Source: a virus. Taken from it: a stretch of 39,916 nucleotides of DNA. How positions within the stretch are numbered: the stretch's first letter is position 1; each line of letters starts with the position of its first letter. The position numbers and the translations under genes were made by a program. The notes under the pieces are model-generated. The model searched no databases and was not told the DNA's origin. It saw only the letters and a list, made by a program, of their open reading frames with translations. Below are positions 14,525-24,217 of this stretch, one piece after another. The DNA lies in IMG/VR virus record IMGVR_UViG_3300042566_000614, positions 1 to 39,916 of that record; one strand, given 5' to 3'.

Positions 14525-16931
14525 CCAATTATTGGCACGTCTGGGCATTGTCCTTGGCGTAGACTCCGCCGAACTTGTCACGGGGCTTAACGCCGCCAAA
14601 GAGAAGTTCACGGGTTTTACGAAAGAGGTACAGCGGCAGTCCAACGAAGCCGCCAAAATGACCATGGCCCTGAAGATGGCCACGGAGTCTTACGGCAAAA
14701 CCCTCACGGCAGTTGAGAAGGTCGAGATGGAATTGACGCACGGTCGGCTGGCCGGTGCGAAGATTTCTGACGTGCAACTCAAACTGCTGCGCGATCAGGC
14801 CAAGGCATACGACGCCGTGGCCGCTGCGGCAGCCAAAGCGAACACAGCGCAAGGCAAGGGCATGCGGGCCGATCTGCAAGCCGCGTTGGCCTACCAGACA
14901 ACGGACGTTATCACGGGCCTTGCAGGCGGACAGAATCCGTTCATGGTGTTGTTACAGCAGGGTGGTCAACTGCGTGACCAGTTCGGTGGCTTTAAGCCCA
15001 TGTTTGAAGGCATCGCATCCGTTCTTACTGCCGCCCGTGTTGCAGCAGCCGGGTTTGCCGGGGCGCTGGCCACGCTGGGCTACGCCATGTACAAAGGCGC
15101 CGAAGAACAAAAGGCATTTAACAACATGCTGGTGCTGACTGGCGGTTATCTGAACATGACCGAAGCCAGCTTTACGGCATTGTCAGTGTCTATTGGAAAC
15201 AAGTACCACACGTCGATAAGTGACGTGCGGGGCGCCATGCAACAATTGGCCTCTACAGGCCAGTTCACCTCCGCCACGCTGTCTTCGGTCACGGGCCTTG
15301 TGGCGCGTATGTCGCGTCTGACCGGCGAATCGGCTGCAACGATTGCCACTTCTCTGATCCCGGCGCTGGATGGGTCTGCATCCTCGGCCAAGAAACTAAA
15401 TGACCAATATCACTTCCTGACGGTTGAGCAATACACGCATATCCGCCAGTTGGCCGCGCAGGGCAAGCAACAGGAGTCGATCCTGTACACAACGGAACTG
15501 CTGACCAAGAGCCTCAACCGCCAGACCAGTGAAGCCGGTTTGTTGGAGAAGGCATGGCGTGGCATTACCGGGGCCATGGGCGAGTTCTGGCAGAGCCTCA
15601 AGGACGTGGGCAAGACGCCTGACCTTGAACAGCAAGTGCGCGTGGCCTGGAATGCGGTCGGCATTGCCGCACGACGCGCCGAAAGCGAGAACGCCACGGC
15701 CCTCGACAAGCAAATGCTGCAACAGGCGCAGGACCGGTACGAGAAGGTCGTGGCCGCGCTGCGTGAGCATGAGGCTGAAAAACAGCGCACAGCCAAAGAG
15801 GCAGCGGACAACCAACGCAAGATCGACTACCAAGCATCTGGTCGGGCCGCAAAAGACAGGCAGTTGCGCTATCAAGCCGAGGACTTCGACGAAGCCGCAC
15901 GGGCCGCAGCACGAATCCAGTCGCTCGACAAGATCAGCGCCATCGAAGAAAAGCGCGTTAAAGACCGTGATGCCGCCATTCGTGCGGCCAAGCGGGCCAA
16001 CGAGGACGAGGACTTCGCCCACACGGCTGAACGCGCCAAAACGCTTGCTGCGCAACTACGGTCTATCGACGCCGCAGCCGCCCGGGAAAAGATGGAGGTG
16101 TACGCGAGTGCCCGCGAGGCGTATCGCACTCAGGCGCAGGCCCAGCAGGATGAAGTGGACCGCGAGAAAGAGCGCATCGCGTTTTATCGTGAGCATCTGT
16201 TCTTGCAAGGCACTGATCTTGAAATCGCGCTTACCCGCCTGAAGACGGAGCAGGAGATTCAGGCCATTTACGACAAAAAGGACAGTGGCCTCAAAGCTGA
16301 TAAAGACGCAGCGGCTGAACGGCTGCGTGCGATTCAGGCACAGCGGGAAGCCAACATTCAGGCAGGTGTCGAACTCAAGATGCTGCAAGACATGAATACC
16401 GCCGTGTATAACAACATGAGCAGCGCCCTTGAAAACTTTGTGCGCACCGGCAAGCTGTCCTTCAAGGACTTCGCCCGCAGCGTTATCCAAGACCTTATCG
16501 CCATCGCCATGAAGGCGCAAATGATGAGCCTGTTCAAGGGGTTCAACTTTTTCAACTCCGTGCCTACGGCGGCAACGGCGGCCGTGGCCTCATCCATGGG
16601 CGGTGATTCGCTGGATAACATGCTGCAACTCACCGGAGCGTTTGGTACTGCCCAGCGTGCAAACGGCGGCTCCGTGACTGGCGGTTCAACCTATCTGGTG
16701 GGCGAGAACGGCCCCGAGTTGTTCACGTCCAATACCTCGGGTACGATCATCCCCAATGGTCAAGTTGGGGCCGCATTGAACGCCCCGTCCGGCCCGGTCT
16801 TCAATGGCCCCTATATCGCCAATCTGAGCGCCATCGACACGCAGTCCGGCATCCAGTTCTTGGCCAAAAATAAACAAGCCGTGTGGGCGGCAAGCCAGTC
16901 AGCCCAACGCGCACTGCCAGCGAGTCGTTAA
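14517..16931 (+). CDS. Tape measure protein
   Basis: 804 residues, the tail length-setting protein; at about 0.15 nm per residue it predicts a tail near 120 nm. Lambda gpH-like: 'QNPFMVLLQQGGQLRDQFGG' (about 139-160), two hydrophobic stretches at about 165-195, long charged coiled coil about 370-600, then 'SFKDFARSVIQDLIAIAMK' and the glycine-rich 'YLVGENGPELF' C-terminus typical of the family. AAGGA precedes the ATG. The largest gene but one in the late region. Confidence 0.92.
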   Translation: MANQLLARLGIVLGVDSAELVTGLNAAKEKFTGFTKEVQRQSNEAAKMTMALKMATESYGKTLTAVEKVEMELTHGRLAGAKISDVQLKLLRDQAKAYDAVAAAAAKANTAQGKGMRADLQAALAYQTTDVITGLAGGQNPFMVLLQQGGQLRDQFGGFKPMFEGIASVLTAARVAAAGFAGALATLGYAMYKGAEEQKAFNNMLVLTGGYLNMTEASFTALSVSIGNKYHTSISDVRGAMQQLASTGQFTSATLSSVTGLVARMSRLTGESAATIATSLIPALDGSASSAKKLNDQYHFLTVEQYTHIRQLAAQGKQQESILYTTELLTKSLNRQTSEAGLLEKAWRGITGAMGEFWQSLKDVGKTPDLEQQVRVAWNAVGIAARRAESENATALDKQMLQQAQDRYEKVVAALREHEAEKQRTAKEAADNQRKIDYQASGRAAKDRQLRYQAEDFDEAARAAARIQSLDKISAIEEKRVKDRDAAIRAAKRANEDEDFAHTAERAKTLAAQLRSIDAAAAREKMEVYASAREAYRTQAQAQQDEVDREKERIAFYREHLFLQGTDLEIALTRLKTEQEIQAIYDKKDSGLKADKDAAAERLRAIQAQREANIQAGVELKMLQDMNTAVYNNMSSALENFVRTGKLSFKDFARSVIQDLIAIAMKAQMMSLFKGFNFFNSVPTAATAAVASSMGGDSLDNMLQLTGAFGTAQRANGGSVTGGSTYLVGENGPELFTSNTSGTIIPNGQVGAALNAPSGPVFNGPYIANLSAIDTQSGIQFLAKNKQAVWAASQSAQRALPASR

Positions 16932-16933
16932 CC

Positions 16934-17614
16934 ATGAGCCTGCAAACCATTCTGTCCATCTCCGAGTCGGTCGGAATTAACGACCAACGGTTCGTCGGCC
17001 AAACAATCAGCCGCAACCAAAAGATCGTCACATCCGAACAACTCACGGTCGTACCGTTTGCCTTTGAGATGCGGCCCATGAACTATCTGCTGTACAGCCA
17101 AAATCGTGGTGTGCTCAACCAGTTGCGCATTAACGACAAGGCGCTGGAGCAATACCTTAACTTCGGCTCTACCGGCTGGCTCAACTACATCAAGTACCAA
17201 GGCGATATGACTGCGGTGCAAATTGCGGCATGCCAGTGGGACATCACCAGCGCCAACAAGAATCTGGTGCTGGGAAGTCTGCCCGCCATCTCATCTACCG
17301 CGTATATTGTGCGGGCCGGAGACTTCGTGCAAGTGGGCCGGTACACGTACATCGCCACGGCAGACGTTCAGCGAGGCGCAGGCGCCACGGTAGTGATCCC
17401 GGTACACCGCAACCTGATCGACGCCCTGACGGCCCCTGTAGCGGCAGTAATGGGCCAATACGGCACCACCGTGAGCATGGGCGGCTCTACATACACGGGT
17501 GTGACCTTTCCCGTCATCCTCCGGGCCTACCCGACATACACGCTGGTGCCCATGACCAATGACTCGTTCATACAGTGGTCTGGCCCCTTCCAAGCCTTTG
17601 AGTCAGTTCTTTAA
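16934..17614 (+). CDS. Minor tail protein / distal tail region
   Basis: 226 residues. Located directly after the tape measure, where siphophages encode the distal tail or tail-tip hub protein. Beta-rich with 'MRPMNYLLYSQNRGVLNQLRIND' at about 44-66 and 'LRAYPTYTLVPMTNDSF' near the C-terminus. The ATG at 16934 is two bases after the tape-measure stop; the frame upstream lies within the tape measure and is ignored. No motif I can assign with certainty. Confidence 0.65.
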   Translation: MSLQTILSISESVGINDQRFVGQTISRNQKIVTSEQLTVVPFAFEMRPMNYLLYSQNRGVLNQLRINDKALEQYLNFGSTGWLNYIKYQGDMTAVQIAACQWDITSANKNLVLGSLPAISSTAYIVRAGDFVQVGRYTYIATADVQRGAGATVVIPVHRNLIDALTAPVAAVMGQYGTTVSMGGSTYTGVTFPVILRAYPTYTLVPMTNDSFIQWSGPFQAFESVL

Positions 17615-17626
17615 TCGGAGTTATCC

Positions 17627-18538
17627 ATGTCTGTGCCAAACACTTTCAACCTTGCCACCGGGTCCATCCCCCTGTCGCAACTCGACGCCAACTTTGCGTA
17701 TTACGACGCCGCATTCCAGATTAACGCCACGACATTCATGCTCAACCGCGACCTGTATCTGGAAGACCGCGTTGACAACACCAAGATCGCGGACTTCGAT
17801 GTGTCTGCAATTACCACAGGCACGATGCGGACGTATACACTGCCGAACTCGTCTGGTACGTTTGCTCTTATCGGGCTTGCCCAGACTTGGAGCGCCACGC
17901 AGACATTCTCGGCTGTCGTTCTTAACGGCACCGTAATGTCCGGCAACATTGGTTTTACTCTGTCGGGCACCACGTCGGCTTTATCGCTTAACGCAGGACA
18001 GACTACAGGCACCATTACGATTGGCGGTACAGCCGGAACCGGCACCATCACAATTGGCCAATCCACCGCAGCACAGACTCTCAACTTGGCAACTGGTGCC
18101 AACACTTCGGGCGTTACCAAAACGGTCAACATCGGCGCGTCCGGTGCGTCCGGCTCCATCACGAACATTAACTTGGGGTCTGCCGTTGCGGGCGCCACAG
18201 GCAAAACTACGATCAACAGCGAATGGACTGTCGTTAACGCCTTTGCGACCGAAGCCCCCATCACGGTAAACGCCACCACCCATACGGTGTTGAGCACCGC
18301 GTTCTCGCTTATTTTTACGACAACGACTTGCACGGTTACACTGCCGTCAGCGTCAACGTATAACGGCCGTATGCTGATGGTGAAAAACGTCACAGCTACA
18401 GCCGTTAACTCCAATGCGTCAAACGTGGTCCCGCTGGGCTCGACCACCGCAGGTACAGCAATCTTGGCCGCTACGGCTGGTAAGTTCGCGCTGCTACAGT
18501 CTGACGGCACGAACTGGATTGTTATGATGGCCAACTGA
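17627..18538 (+). CDS. Tail fibre-like protein inserted in tail module
   Basis: 303 residues, rich in threonine, glycine, alanine and serine, with short beta repeats ('TTGTITIGGTAGTGTITIGQ', residues about 125-145) typical of trimeric phage fibre shafts. The N-terminus 'SIPLSQLDANFAYYDAAF' is the recurrent virion-attachment start of tail fibres. The C-terminus 'MLMVKNVTAT' onward ('FALLQSDGTNWIVMMAN') resembles fibre ends of other phages. It lies between tail-tip genes, an unusual site. CGGAG precedes the ATG. A TGATATG junction links it to the next gene. Confidence 0.8.
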   Translation: MSVPNTFNLATGSIPLSQLDANFAYYDAAFQINATTFMLNRDLYLEDRVDNTKIADFDVSAITTGTMRTYTLPNSSGTFALIGLAQTWSATQTFSAVVLNGTVMSGNIGFTLSGTTSALSLNAGQTTGTITIGGTAGTGTITIGQSTAAQTLNLATGANTSGVTKTVNIGASGASGSITNINLGSAVAGATGKTTINSEWTVVNAFATEAPITVNATTHTVLSTAFSLIFTTTTCTVTLPSASTYNGRMLMVKNVTATAVNSNASNVVPLGSTTAGTAILAATAGKFALLQSDGTNWIVMMAN

Positions 18539-18539
18539 T

Positions 18540-19235
18540 ATGAACAACATAAAGTTCAACCAGACAATCGTAGACTGGATAAACAACTCCGGTCAAACGG
18601 TTCTGTGGCAAAACGACTCCAGCCAATTTGTAAACTGGTCGTCCGATGCCCAAGCCAACAACAGTATTCGGTACGCGGACTTTATCCGAATCACCACGGG
18701 CGTGGACACATACAGGTTCACGACGGCCCCGGCCGACATGACGGTATCTGCCGTAGATGCAAACGCTTTCGACGCCGTGGGCGTGCTCATCAAGGTCGGA
18801 GAAGCCCAGCGCGACATAAAGTCAACGGCCAACGAAACCACCATCACCATGACCGGTATCGACACGGCAATGCTGGGCTGGGTGCTGGGCCAGAACGTAA
18901 AGGGCGCGAAGATCGAGATGTGGCACGGGTTCTTTAACCCGGATGGCTCGTTGATAACGTCGGGCGGCACTGGCGGTCTGTACCAGTTCTTCAACGGTTT
19001 TATCAACTCGTTCTCCATCTCTGAACAGTGGATGGAGGACGCCCGGGCATACGTCGGTACGGTCACGGTAAGTGCTGCGGCGATTCAACTCATCCTGCAA
19101 AACCGCACTGCGGGCAGGTACACAAACAACAACTCATGGCAATTCTTCAACGCGGGTGATACCTCGATGAACCGTGTTGGCTTTATCGAGACCATCAACT
19201 ACCAGTTCGGTCAAAATGCGCCCCCTAATTCGTGA
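18540..19235 (+). CDS. Tail tip / baseplate hub-like protein
   Basis: 231 residues; the motif-like stretches 'FIRITTGVDTYRFT', 'LGQNVKGAKIEMWHGFF' and 'NNSWQFFNAGDTSMN' fit a family of tail proteins seen next to J-like genes, comparable in place to lambda gpL. It would form part of the tail tip, above the host-recognition protein. It starts in a TGA-T-ATG junction with the preceding fibre gene, suggesting reinitiation. No cysteine cluster like that in lambda gpL is visible. Confidence 0.65.
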   Translation: MNNIKFNQTIVDWINNSGQTVLWQNDSSQFVNWSSDAQANNSIRYADFIRITTGVDTYRFTTAPADMTVSAVDANAFDAVGVLIKVGEAQRDIKSTANETTITMTGIDTAMLGWVLGQNVKGAKIEMWHGFFNPDGSLITSGGTGGLYQFFNGFINSFSISEQWMEDARAYVGTVTVSAAAIQLILQNRTAGRYTNNNSWQFFNAGDTSMNRVGFIETINYQFGQNAPPNS

Positions 19236-19668
19236 CGCCTCGCCGTTTGACATTCCCGTGCTGCTGGACATGCTCCGGCAGTACCGGAGTCAGACGCCGT
19301 TGCCGTTTCTGGGCGAAGCCGATGACGCAGTACACATCACACGGCTGCTGGCGGAGATCATGGCCGGTAAAGGTCTGGTGCTGGTGTCTGAGGCCGATGG
19401 CGTGAACGGCATGCTGGTCGCGGGCATCGCCCCCAGCCTGTGGGCGCCGGACAAGCTGGTGATGACTGAATGGGCCTACTGGGTGAACCCCGAAGCCAGG
19501 GGCACCAGCGCCGGATACAGGCTGCTGCGGGCCTACGCAGAGCACGGCCAAGCCCTCAAAGCGCAGGGCCGCATAGCGGCCTTCCTGATCAGTAAAATGG
19601 TCAATAGCCCGGACCTGAGATACGACAGGTTCGGTTTCACAAAACTTGAAGAATTTTGGGTGGCCTGA
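19216..19668 (+). CDS. GNAT-family acetyltransferase
   Basis: 150 residues, beginning MRPLIRDASPFDIPVLLDML, the typical N-terminus of GNAT enzymes (strand, then helix). 'WVNPEARGTSAGYRLLRAY' (about 96-114) fits the acetyl-CoA binding motif A region with an R-x-x-G/S-x-G-like turn. It overlaps the previous gene by 20 bases and ends in a TGA-T-ATG junction with the J-like gene. GNAT genes inside tail modules are known from several phages; the substrate is unknown, and a host-directed or virion-modifying role is inference. Confidence 0.85.
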   Translation: MRPLIRDASPFDIPVLLDMLRQYRSQTPLPFLGEADDAVHITRLLAEIMAGKGLVLVSEADGVNGMLVAGIAPSLWAPDKLVMTEWAYWVNPEARGTSAGYRLLRAYAEHGQALKAQGRIAAFLISKMVNSPDLRYDRFGFTKLEEFWVA

Positions 19669-19669
19669 T

Positions 19670-22600
19670 ATGCCGTCGTCAATCGTTCTTGCCGCCGTCT
19701 TCGGTGACGCCCTTTTGGCCGCAGCGGCTCTTGGGGCCACCGGGTACGCCGTTACCAGCTTTGCCATCAATATGGTCGCCTCGGCCATTATCAGCAAAGC
19801 CCTAGCCCCGGATTCGCCTAACGCGGGAGCCACGGCCGATAGCCCAAATCCCGGAAGCCGTACTCAGGTGCCACCAGCCGGTGACAACAAAATACCGGTC
19901 GTGTATGGGTCTGCCTACTTGGGTGGCATTGTCACCGACCTCAGCATCACATCCGACAACCAGACGCTGTACTATGTGCTGACGCTGGCGGAAGTTACCA
20001 ACTCAGAATCCGGCGGTACTCCCGACACGTACACGTTCGGTGAAATCTACTGGGGCGGAAAGTTGGTAAACTTTAACGCCAACGGGTACTCCGTCGATAG
20101 CCTCACCGATCAGTCCACTGGAGCAGTTGATACATCCGTTGCGGGCAAGATGGAAATCTACCTGTACAGCAATGGGTCCAACAACCCGGCCAATTCATCC
20201 GTGTCGGCAATTACCGTTATGTCGGCTCCGGGCTTGACCTACCAATGGGACTCCACGAAGCTGATGAGCAACTGCGCGTTCGCCATCGTCAAGCTGACGT
20301 ACAGCCAAAGCGCAAACCTGACAGGCATTCAGCAAACCCGGTTTAAAGTAACGAACAGCCGTTCGGCCCCGGGCGATTGTATTTACGACTACCTTACGTC
20401 CAACCGTTACGGCGCAGCTATCCCGGCCGCGCAGGTGGACACGGCGTCGTTGACGGCGCTTAATGCCTACTCCGCCCAAAGTTTCAACTACACCACGTAC
20501 AACGGCGTCTACACCAGCCAAACACGTTTCCGATTTGACGGCACGGTAGATACCGCGCAGCCCGTCATGTCCAACTTACAACTCATGGCTGCGTGCTGCG
20601 ACTGCCTGTTGAAGTACAACGAGATAAAGGGCACTTGGGGCGTTATCGTTCAAACCCCGTCTGTGTCTGTTGTTATGGACATCAACAACTCCAATATGGT
20701 GTCGGGCATAACAATCACACCTACGGACATATCGGCCAGCTACAACATTGCTGAAGTTAAATTTCCCGATGGGTCGTCCAAGGACACATTCAACTCTGCA
20801 ACGTTTGACTTGGCTGTGCTTTACCCGGCGCTGCTGTACCCCAATGAGCCGGTCAACAAACAGACTATCAGCTTGCCGTTGGTTAACGATAGCGTTCGCG
20901 CCCAATACTTGGCCAACCGGTTTCTCAAAGCCGCCCGCGAAGACCTCAATATCCAAGTCGAGATCAACTACACGGGTTTGCAGCTTGAAGCTGGAGATGT
21001 CGTTACCGTAACGAACGCGAACTATGGGTGGGTCGCAAAGCAGTTCCGCATCAACAAAATCGTCGAGAAGTTTGCCGACGACGGCTCCGTAACCGCAGCT
21101 TTGAATCTTATGGAGTTCAACGCCGATGTGTACAGCGATGTAAGCATCACCCAGTTCTCGCCTGCGCCAAACACGGGTATAGGCTCCCCCACAGCTTTTG
21201 GCACTCTAATCGCCCCCGTTATCGTCAACCTGCAACCCAGTATTACCAATCCATCTTTTGGCGTGGCTGTCACTGCGGCCAGTTCCGGCATCACGCAATA
21301 TGCTGAAATCTGGTATTCGGCCTACGCCAACCCAACGGACGCACAACGCATCTTCGCGGGCACCACGGCAGTGAATCCGGGTGGCAATCCGTACACGCCC
21401 GGCGCCAGCATGGGCACGGTCACGCTGTCCAATATCCCAAGTGGTGATTGGTACTTCGCCGTCCGGATGGTCAACGCATTGGGTTCCAGCCAATTCTCGC
21501 CGTCGTCTACTGTGCTGCGGTGGCGCCCGACCACCTTCCAGTACACAAGCCGTTATCTGGTGGTGGCCTACGCAACGGCCGCAGACGGGTCCACCGGCTT
21601 CTCCGCGTCGCCAACCAACGCCACCTACTACGGTCTGTTGAACTCGGACGTGTCGAACTTCTCCAACACGCCATCGGACTACACCTGGTATCTCGCGCCA
21701 ACAGCTTTTGGTACATCGGCATATCTGCTGTATAGCAACCGCACTGGCCGTAAGTTCAGCTTCTCCACAGGCTTTGCCGCGTATGCTGGGGGAACGGCAC
21801 GTTTCGTACCTACCCAGACGACGATCTATGACCCGTCGATCTGGTCCGGTTTGCCGAATGGCATCAACTATATTGATCTTGATGCACGCACCGGGCAGTT
21901 GATTGAGACTGGCACGACCAACACTGGGGCCGGGGAAATCGCCATCGCCAATAACGCCAACGGCAAGGTGGTTGCATCACTTGACCCGTTGTTGGCAACT
22001 CAGTTTGGCCCGGGTGTTACGCAGATCAGCGGTTCGGCCGCAACCATAACCATCGACGTGTATGGCCGCGTGCTGGGCTTTGTTTCCCCTGATGGTTTCT
22101 ACTACACCCGGTACGACGCCACGGCTACCGCTGGCCAAACGGTGTTTACACCCACGGCCCGCCAAGCTGGGTATATCACGGGCATGGACTTCGTGTTCCG
22201 CAATGGCATGCTGCTGGACACGTCGGAATACACGGAGACCAGCACTACCGTTACGCTGAGTACAGGCGCGTTGGTAAACGACCGCATAACAATTCTGTCG
22301 TTGCGTGCCGTAAACCAAGGCGTCACATACGCCAGTCAGAACATAACCGTTCAGACCGTGGCGTCGAACGTCGTTACCTACAGTTCCGGTAGCCTGCCAT
22401 ACCAGAACATCGTTGCGGGTGATGTCCATACCTTTGCCAACACCGGCACCCCCACACAATACACAGTGCAAGCGTATAACGCGGCCACGCGCCAGATAAC
22501 GTACACGGCATCGGTGACGGGCGTGTCGGCAGGCGCCACGATCTATCAGTACCGGTCAAACGGATTGAGCTACAGGCCGTTCAGCCGTTGGACTACGACG

Positions 22601-23014
22601 CTGACCAGCGCGTCTTCGTATACACCAACAACGTGGGCCATCAACAGCGGATACGAGAAACTGTTTTTGAATGGCTTGGGTGTTAACGACCAAGATTATG
22701 ATCTGGTGTCGGGGGCCATAACCAACTTCCCCGGTGCGGCCACGGGCTTGCTGACCATCATCCAGTTCAACCAGAACAATCAAGCTACGCCTATTGGCGG
22801 GCCTACCAGCGTTACGACGAGCACGGTCACGGGACAGTCCACATATGCGTTCAATTACGACGCCAACGCGTTTGAACTGTATTACAACGGCCCCCTGCAA
22901 GTGGCCGGAACCGATTACACTACGGCAACAGGGTCGTACACGCTGGCCGCAGCGCCCGGGTCTACGACAGCCATCCTCCAGCAAAACACTTATAACCGCA
23001 CAGGTGCAGCATGA
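19670..23014 (+). CDS. J-like central tail-tip / host specificity protein
   Basis: 1114 residues from the ATG at 19670 (MPSSIVLAAVFG); the frame is open from 19646, but the TGA-T-ATG junction favours 19670. It binds the host receptor and forms the tail tip. N-terminal hydrophobic helical part (about 5-50), 'PPAGDNKIPVVYGSAYLGG' (about 65-85) typical of J-type proteins, then beta domains, a fibronectin-III-like region (about 500-625), and in the C-terminal third three related modules (near 22128, 22611 and 22830) each with a 'NG...Y' turn, which look like repeated fibre domains. Two neighbouring fibre genes may specialise the tip. Confidence 0.9.
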   Translation: MPSSIVLAAVFGDALLAAAALGATGYAVTSFAINMVASAIISKALAPDSPNAGATADSPNPGSRTQVPPAGDNKIPVVYGSAYLGGIVTDLSITSDNQTLYYVLTLAEVTNSESGGTPDTYTFGEIYWGGKLVNFNANGYSVDSLTDQSTGAVDTSVAGKMEIYLYSNGSNNPANSSVSAITVMSAPGLTYQWDSTKLMSNCAFAIVKLTYSQSANLTGIQQTRFKVTNSRSAPGDCIYDYLTSNRYGAAIPAAQVDTASLTALNAYSAQSFNYTTYNGVYTSQTRFRFDGTVDTAQPVMSNLQLMAACCDCLLKYNEIKGTWGVIVQTPSVSVVMDINNSNMVSGITITPTDISASYNIAEVKFPDGSSKDTFNSATFDLAVLYPALLYPNEPVNKQTISLPLVNDSVRAQYLANRFLKAAREDLNIQVEINYTGLQLEAGDVVTVTNANYGWVAKQFRINKIVEKFADDGSVTAALNLMEFNADVYSDVSITQFSPAPNTGIGSPTAFGTLIAPVIVNLQPSITNPSFGVAVTAASSGITQYAEIWYSAYANPTDAQRIFAGTTAVNPGGNPYTPGASMGTVTLSNIPSGDWYFAVRMVNALGSSQFSPSSTVLRWRPTTFQYTSRYLVVAYATAADGSTGFSASPTNATYYGLLNSDVSNFSNTPSDYTWYLAPTAFGTSAYLLYSNRTGRKFSFSTGFAAYAGGTARFVPTQTTIYDPSIWSGLPNGINYIDLDARTGQLIETGTTNTGAGEIAIANNANGKVVASLDPLLATQFGPGVTQISGSAATITIDVYGRVLGFVSPDGFYYTRYDATATAGQTVFTPTARQAGYITGMDFVFRNGMLLDTSEYTETSTTVTLSTGALVNDRITILSLRAVNQGVTYASQNITVQTVASNVVTYSSGSLPYQNIVAGDVHTFANTGTPTQYTVQAYNAATRQITYTASVTGVSAGATIYQYRSNGLSYRPFSRWTTTLTSASSYTPTTWAINSGYEKLFLNGLGVNDQDYDLVSGAITNFPGAATGLLTIIQFNQNNQATPIGGPTSVTTSTVTGQSTYAFNYDANAFELYYNGPLQVAGTDYTTATGSYTLAAAPGSTTAILQQNTYNRTGAA

Positions 23015-23895
23015 CACAAGCGTTTAATCTGGCTCTACTGGCCAATAACGTCAACACTTCGGGGCAGCTTAACGCTGCAACAGGTTTATATAACGCCACT
23101 CCGGTGGCCAATGGCGGTACTGGCGCAGCCACCCTTACGGCTAACAACCTGTTAGTGGGTAACGGCACGTCTGCCGTGGCGTTTATCGCCCCGGGCACAA
23201 ACGGAAATACGTTGGTCAGCAACGGAACCGTATGGCAGTCAACTGCGGCCCCCTACGCAGGCAGCAAAGGCCAAGTATTTACGTCCAGTGGAACATTTAC
23301 TGTACCCACCGGCGTTACTGCGGTCAAAGTCACTGTGGTGGGCGGTGGCGGTAACGGGGGTGCAGGCAACGTCAGCACAAGTTCTCCCGGGGGTGGTGGC
23401 GGTGGCGGTGTTGCTATCCGATACATCACTGGCCTTACGCCGGGTAATACCGTGGCGGTAACTGTCGGGGGTGTGGGCGGCACATCCTCTTTTGGGGCGT
23501 ATTGTTCAGCCACTGGCGGCGTTACACCGGCTTTGAATGGAGCAGGGGGTGCAGGCGGTACAGCTACCGGTGGCGATATAAACCTTTCAGGGGGTACGGG
23601 GGGCGAAGGTTACGCAAACGTAGTTAACGGGTATTGGCTGTATGCAGGGTCTTCCGGCGGGGGTTCCGGTGCAGGCGGCAAAGCTATGTCGGGGTCTCAG
23701 ACAGACCAAATACTTTCTTTTATTAACTATCCGGCCTCCGGGCAAGTGGGTGTTTTTGGCAGCGGAGCATACGGAAAAAACACGGCCGGTGCGGGTATTG
23801 CAGCAACCGGATATGGCAACGGTGGCGGAGGCGCTTTATCGGGAGCATATGCTGGCGGGGCGGGTACACCCGGAATTGTTGTTGTGGAGTGGTAA
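23011..23895 (+). CDS. Glycine-rich adhesin-like tail fibre tip
   Basis: 294 residues. N-terminal part (1-90) is a short beta repeat with the 'VANGGTGAATLTANNLLVGNG' pattern of phage fibres. From about 107 to the end there are several long glycine-rich loops, including runs of 7 glycines and a C-terminal 'GNGGGGALSGAYAGGAG'. This composition matches adhesins whose tips are built from stacked polyglycine-II helices, as in the T-even-like gp38 type. It probably binds a surface receptor. The start overlaps the J-like stop (ATGA); this gene and J could form one receptor-binding complex. Confidence 0.85.
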   Translation: MTQAFNLALLANNVNTSGQLNAATGLYNATPVANGGTGAATLTANNLLVGNGTSAVAFIAPGTNGNTLVSNGTVWQSTAAPYAGSKGQVFTSSGTFTVPTGVTAVKVTVVGGGGNGGAGNVSTSSPGGGGGGGVAIRYITGLTPGNTVAVTVGGVGGTSSFGAYCSATGGVTPALNGAGGAGGTATGGDINLSGGTGGEGYANVVNGYWLYAGSSGGGSGAGGKAMSGSQTDQILSFINYPASGQVGVFGSGAYGKNTAGAGIAATGYGNGGGGALSGAYAGGAGTPGIVVVEW

Positions 23896-23897
23896 AC

Positions 23898-24161
23898 ATG
23901 AAAAAAGCATTGATTTCACCAAACGAATCTGTCTCCTACATTTCTTCTTGGAGTCTCGTCGGGGATGTGTATAGGCCCATTTTCACTGTAGTTGGCGAAA
24001 GGGTAGCAGAGGTTGCAGATCAAGAATTTGAAGTTGCATTACCACTATTTTGGACAGCTTGTGCTGACGAAACTACCACCAGCGATTACTACTACGACGC
24101 GGCCAGCCAACGGATACTCCCTGTACCTACGCCTGCACCTTACCCAGCCATTGTGGGGTGA
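23898..24161 (+). CDS. Small fibre-associated protein, 87 aa
   Basis: Begins MKKALISPNESVSYISSW; contains 'EFEVALPLFWTACADE' and 'DYYYDAASQRI', a pattern recurring in small phage proteins encoded next to tail fibre genes. Role unknown; perhaps a fibre chaperone or decoration. The ATG at 23898 is preferred; a GTG at 23889 is inside the upstream gene. The reading frame ends with a proline-rich tail. Confidence 0.7.
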   Translation: MKKALISPNESVSYISSWSLVGDVYRPIFTVVGERVAEVADQEFEVALPLFWTACADETTTSDYYYDAASQRILPVPTPAPYPAIVG

Positions 24162-24217
24162 CAATACACCGACACGGTTACAATACCGAGAACCCAACCC
24201 CCGCCAAAGGACCGGCC

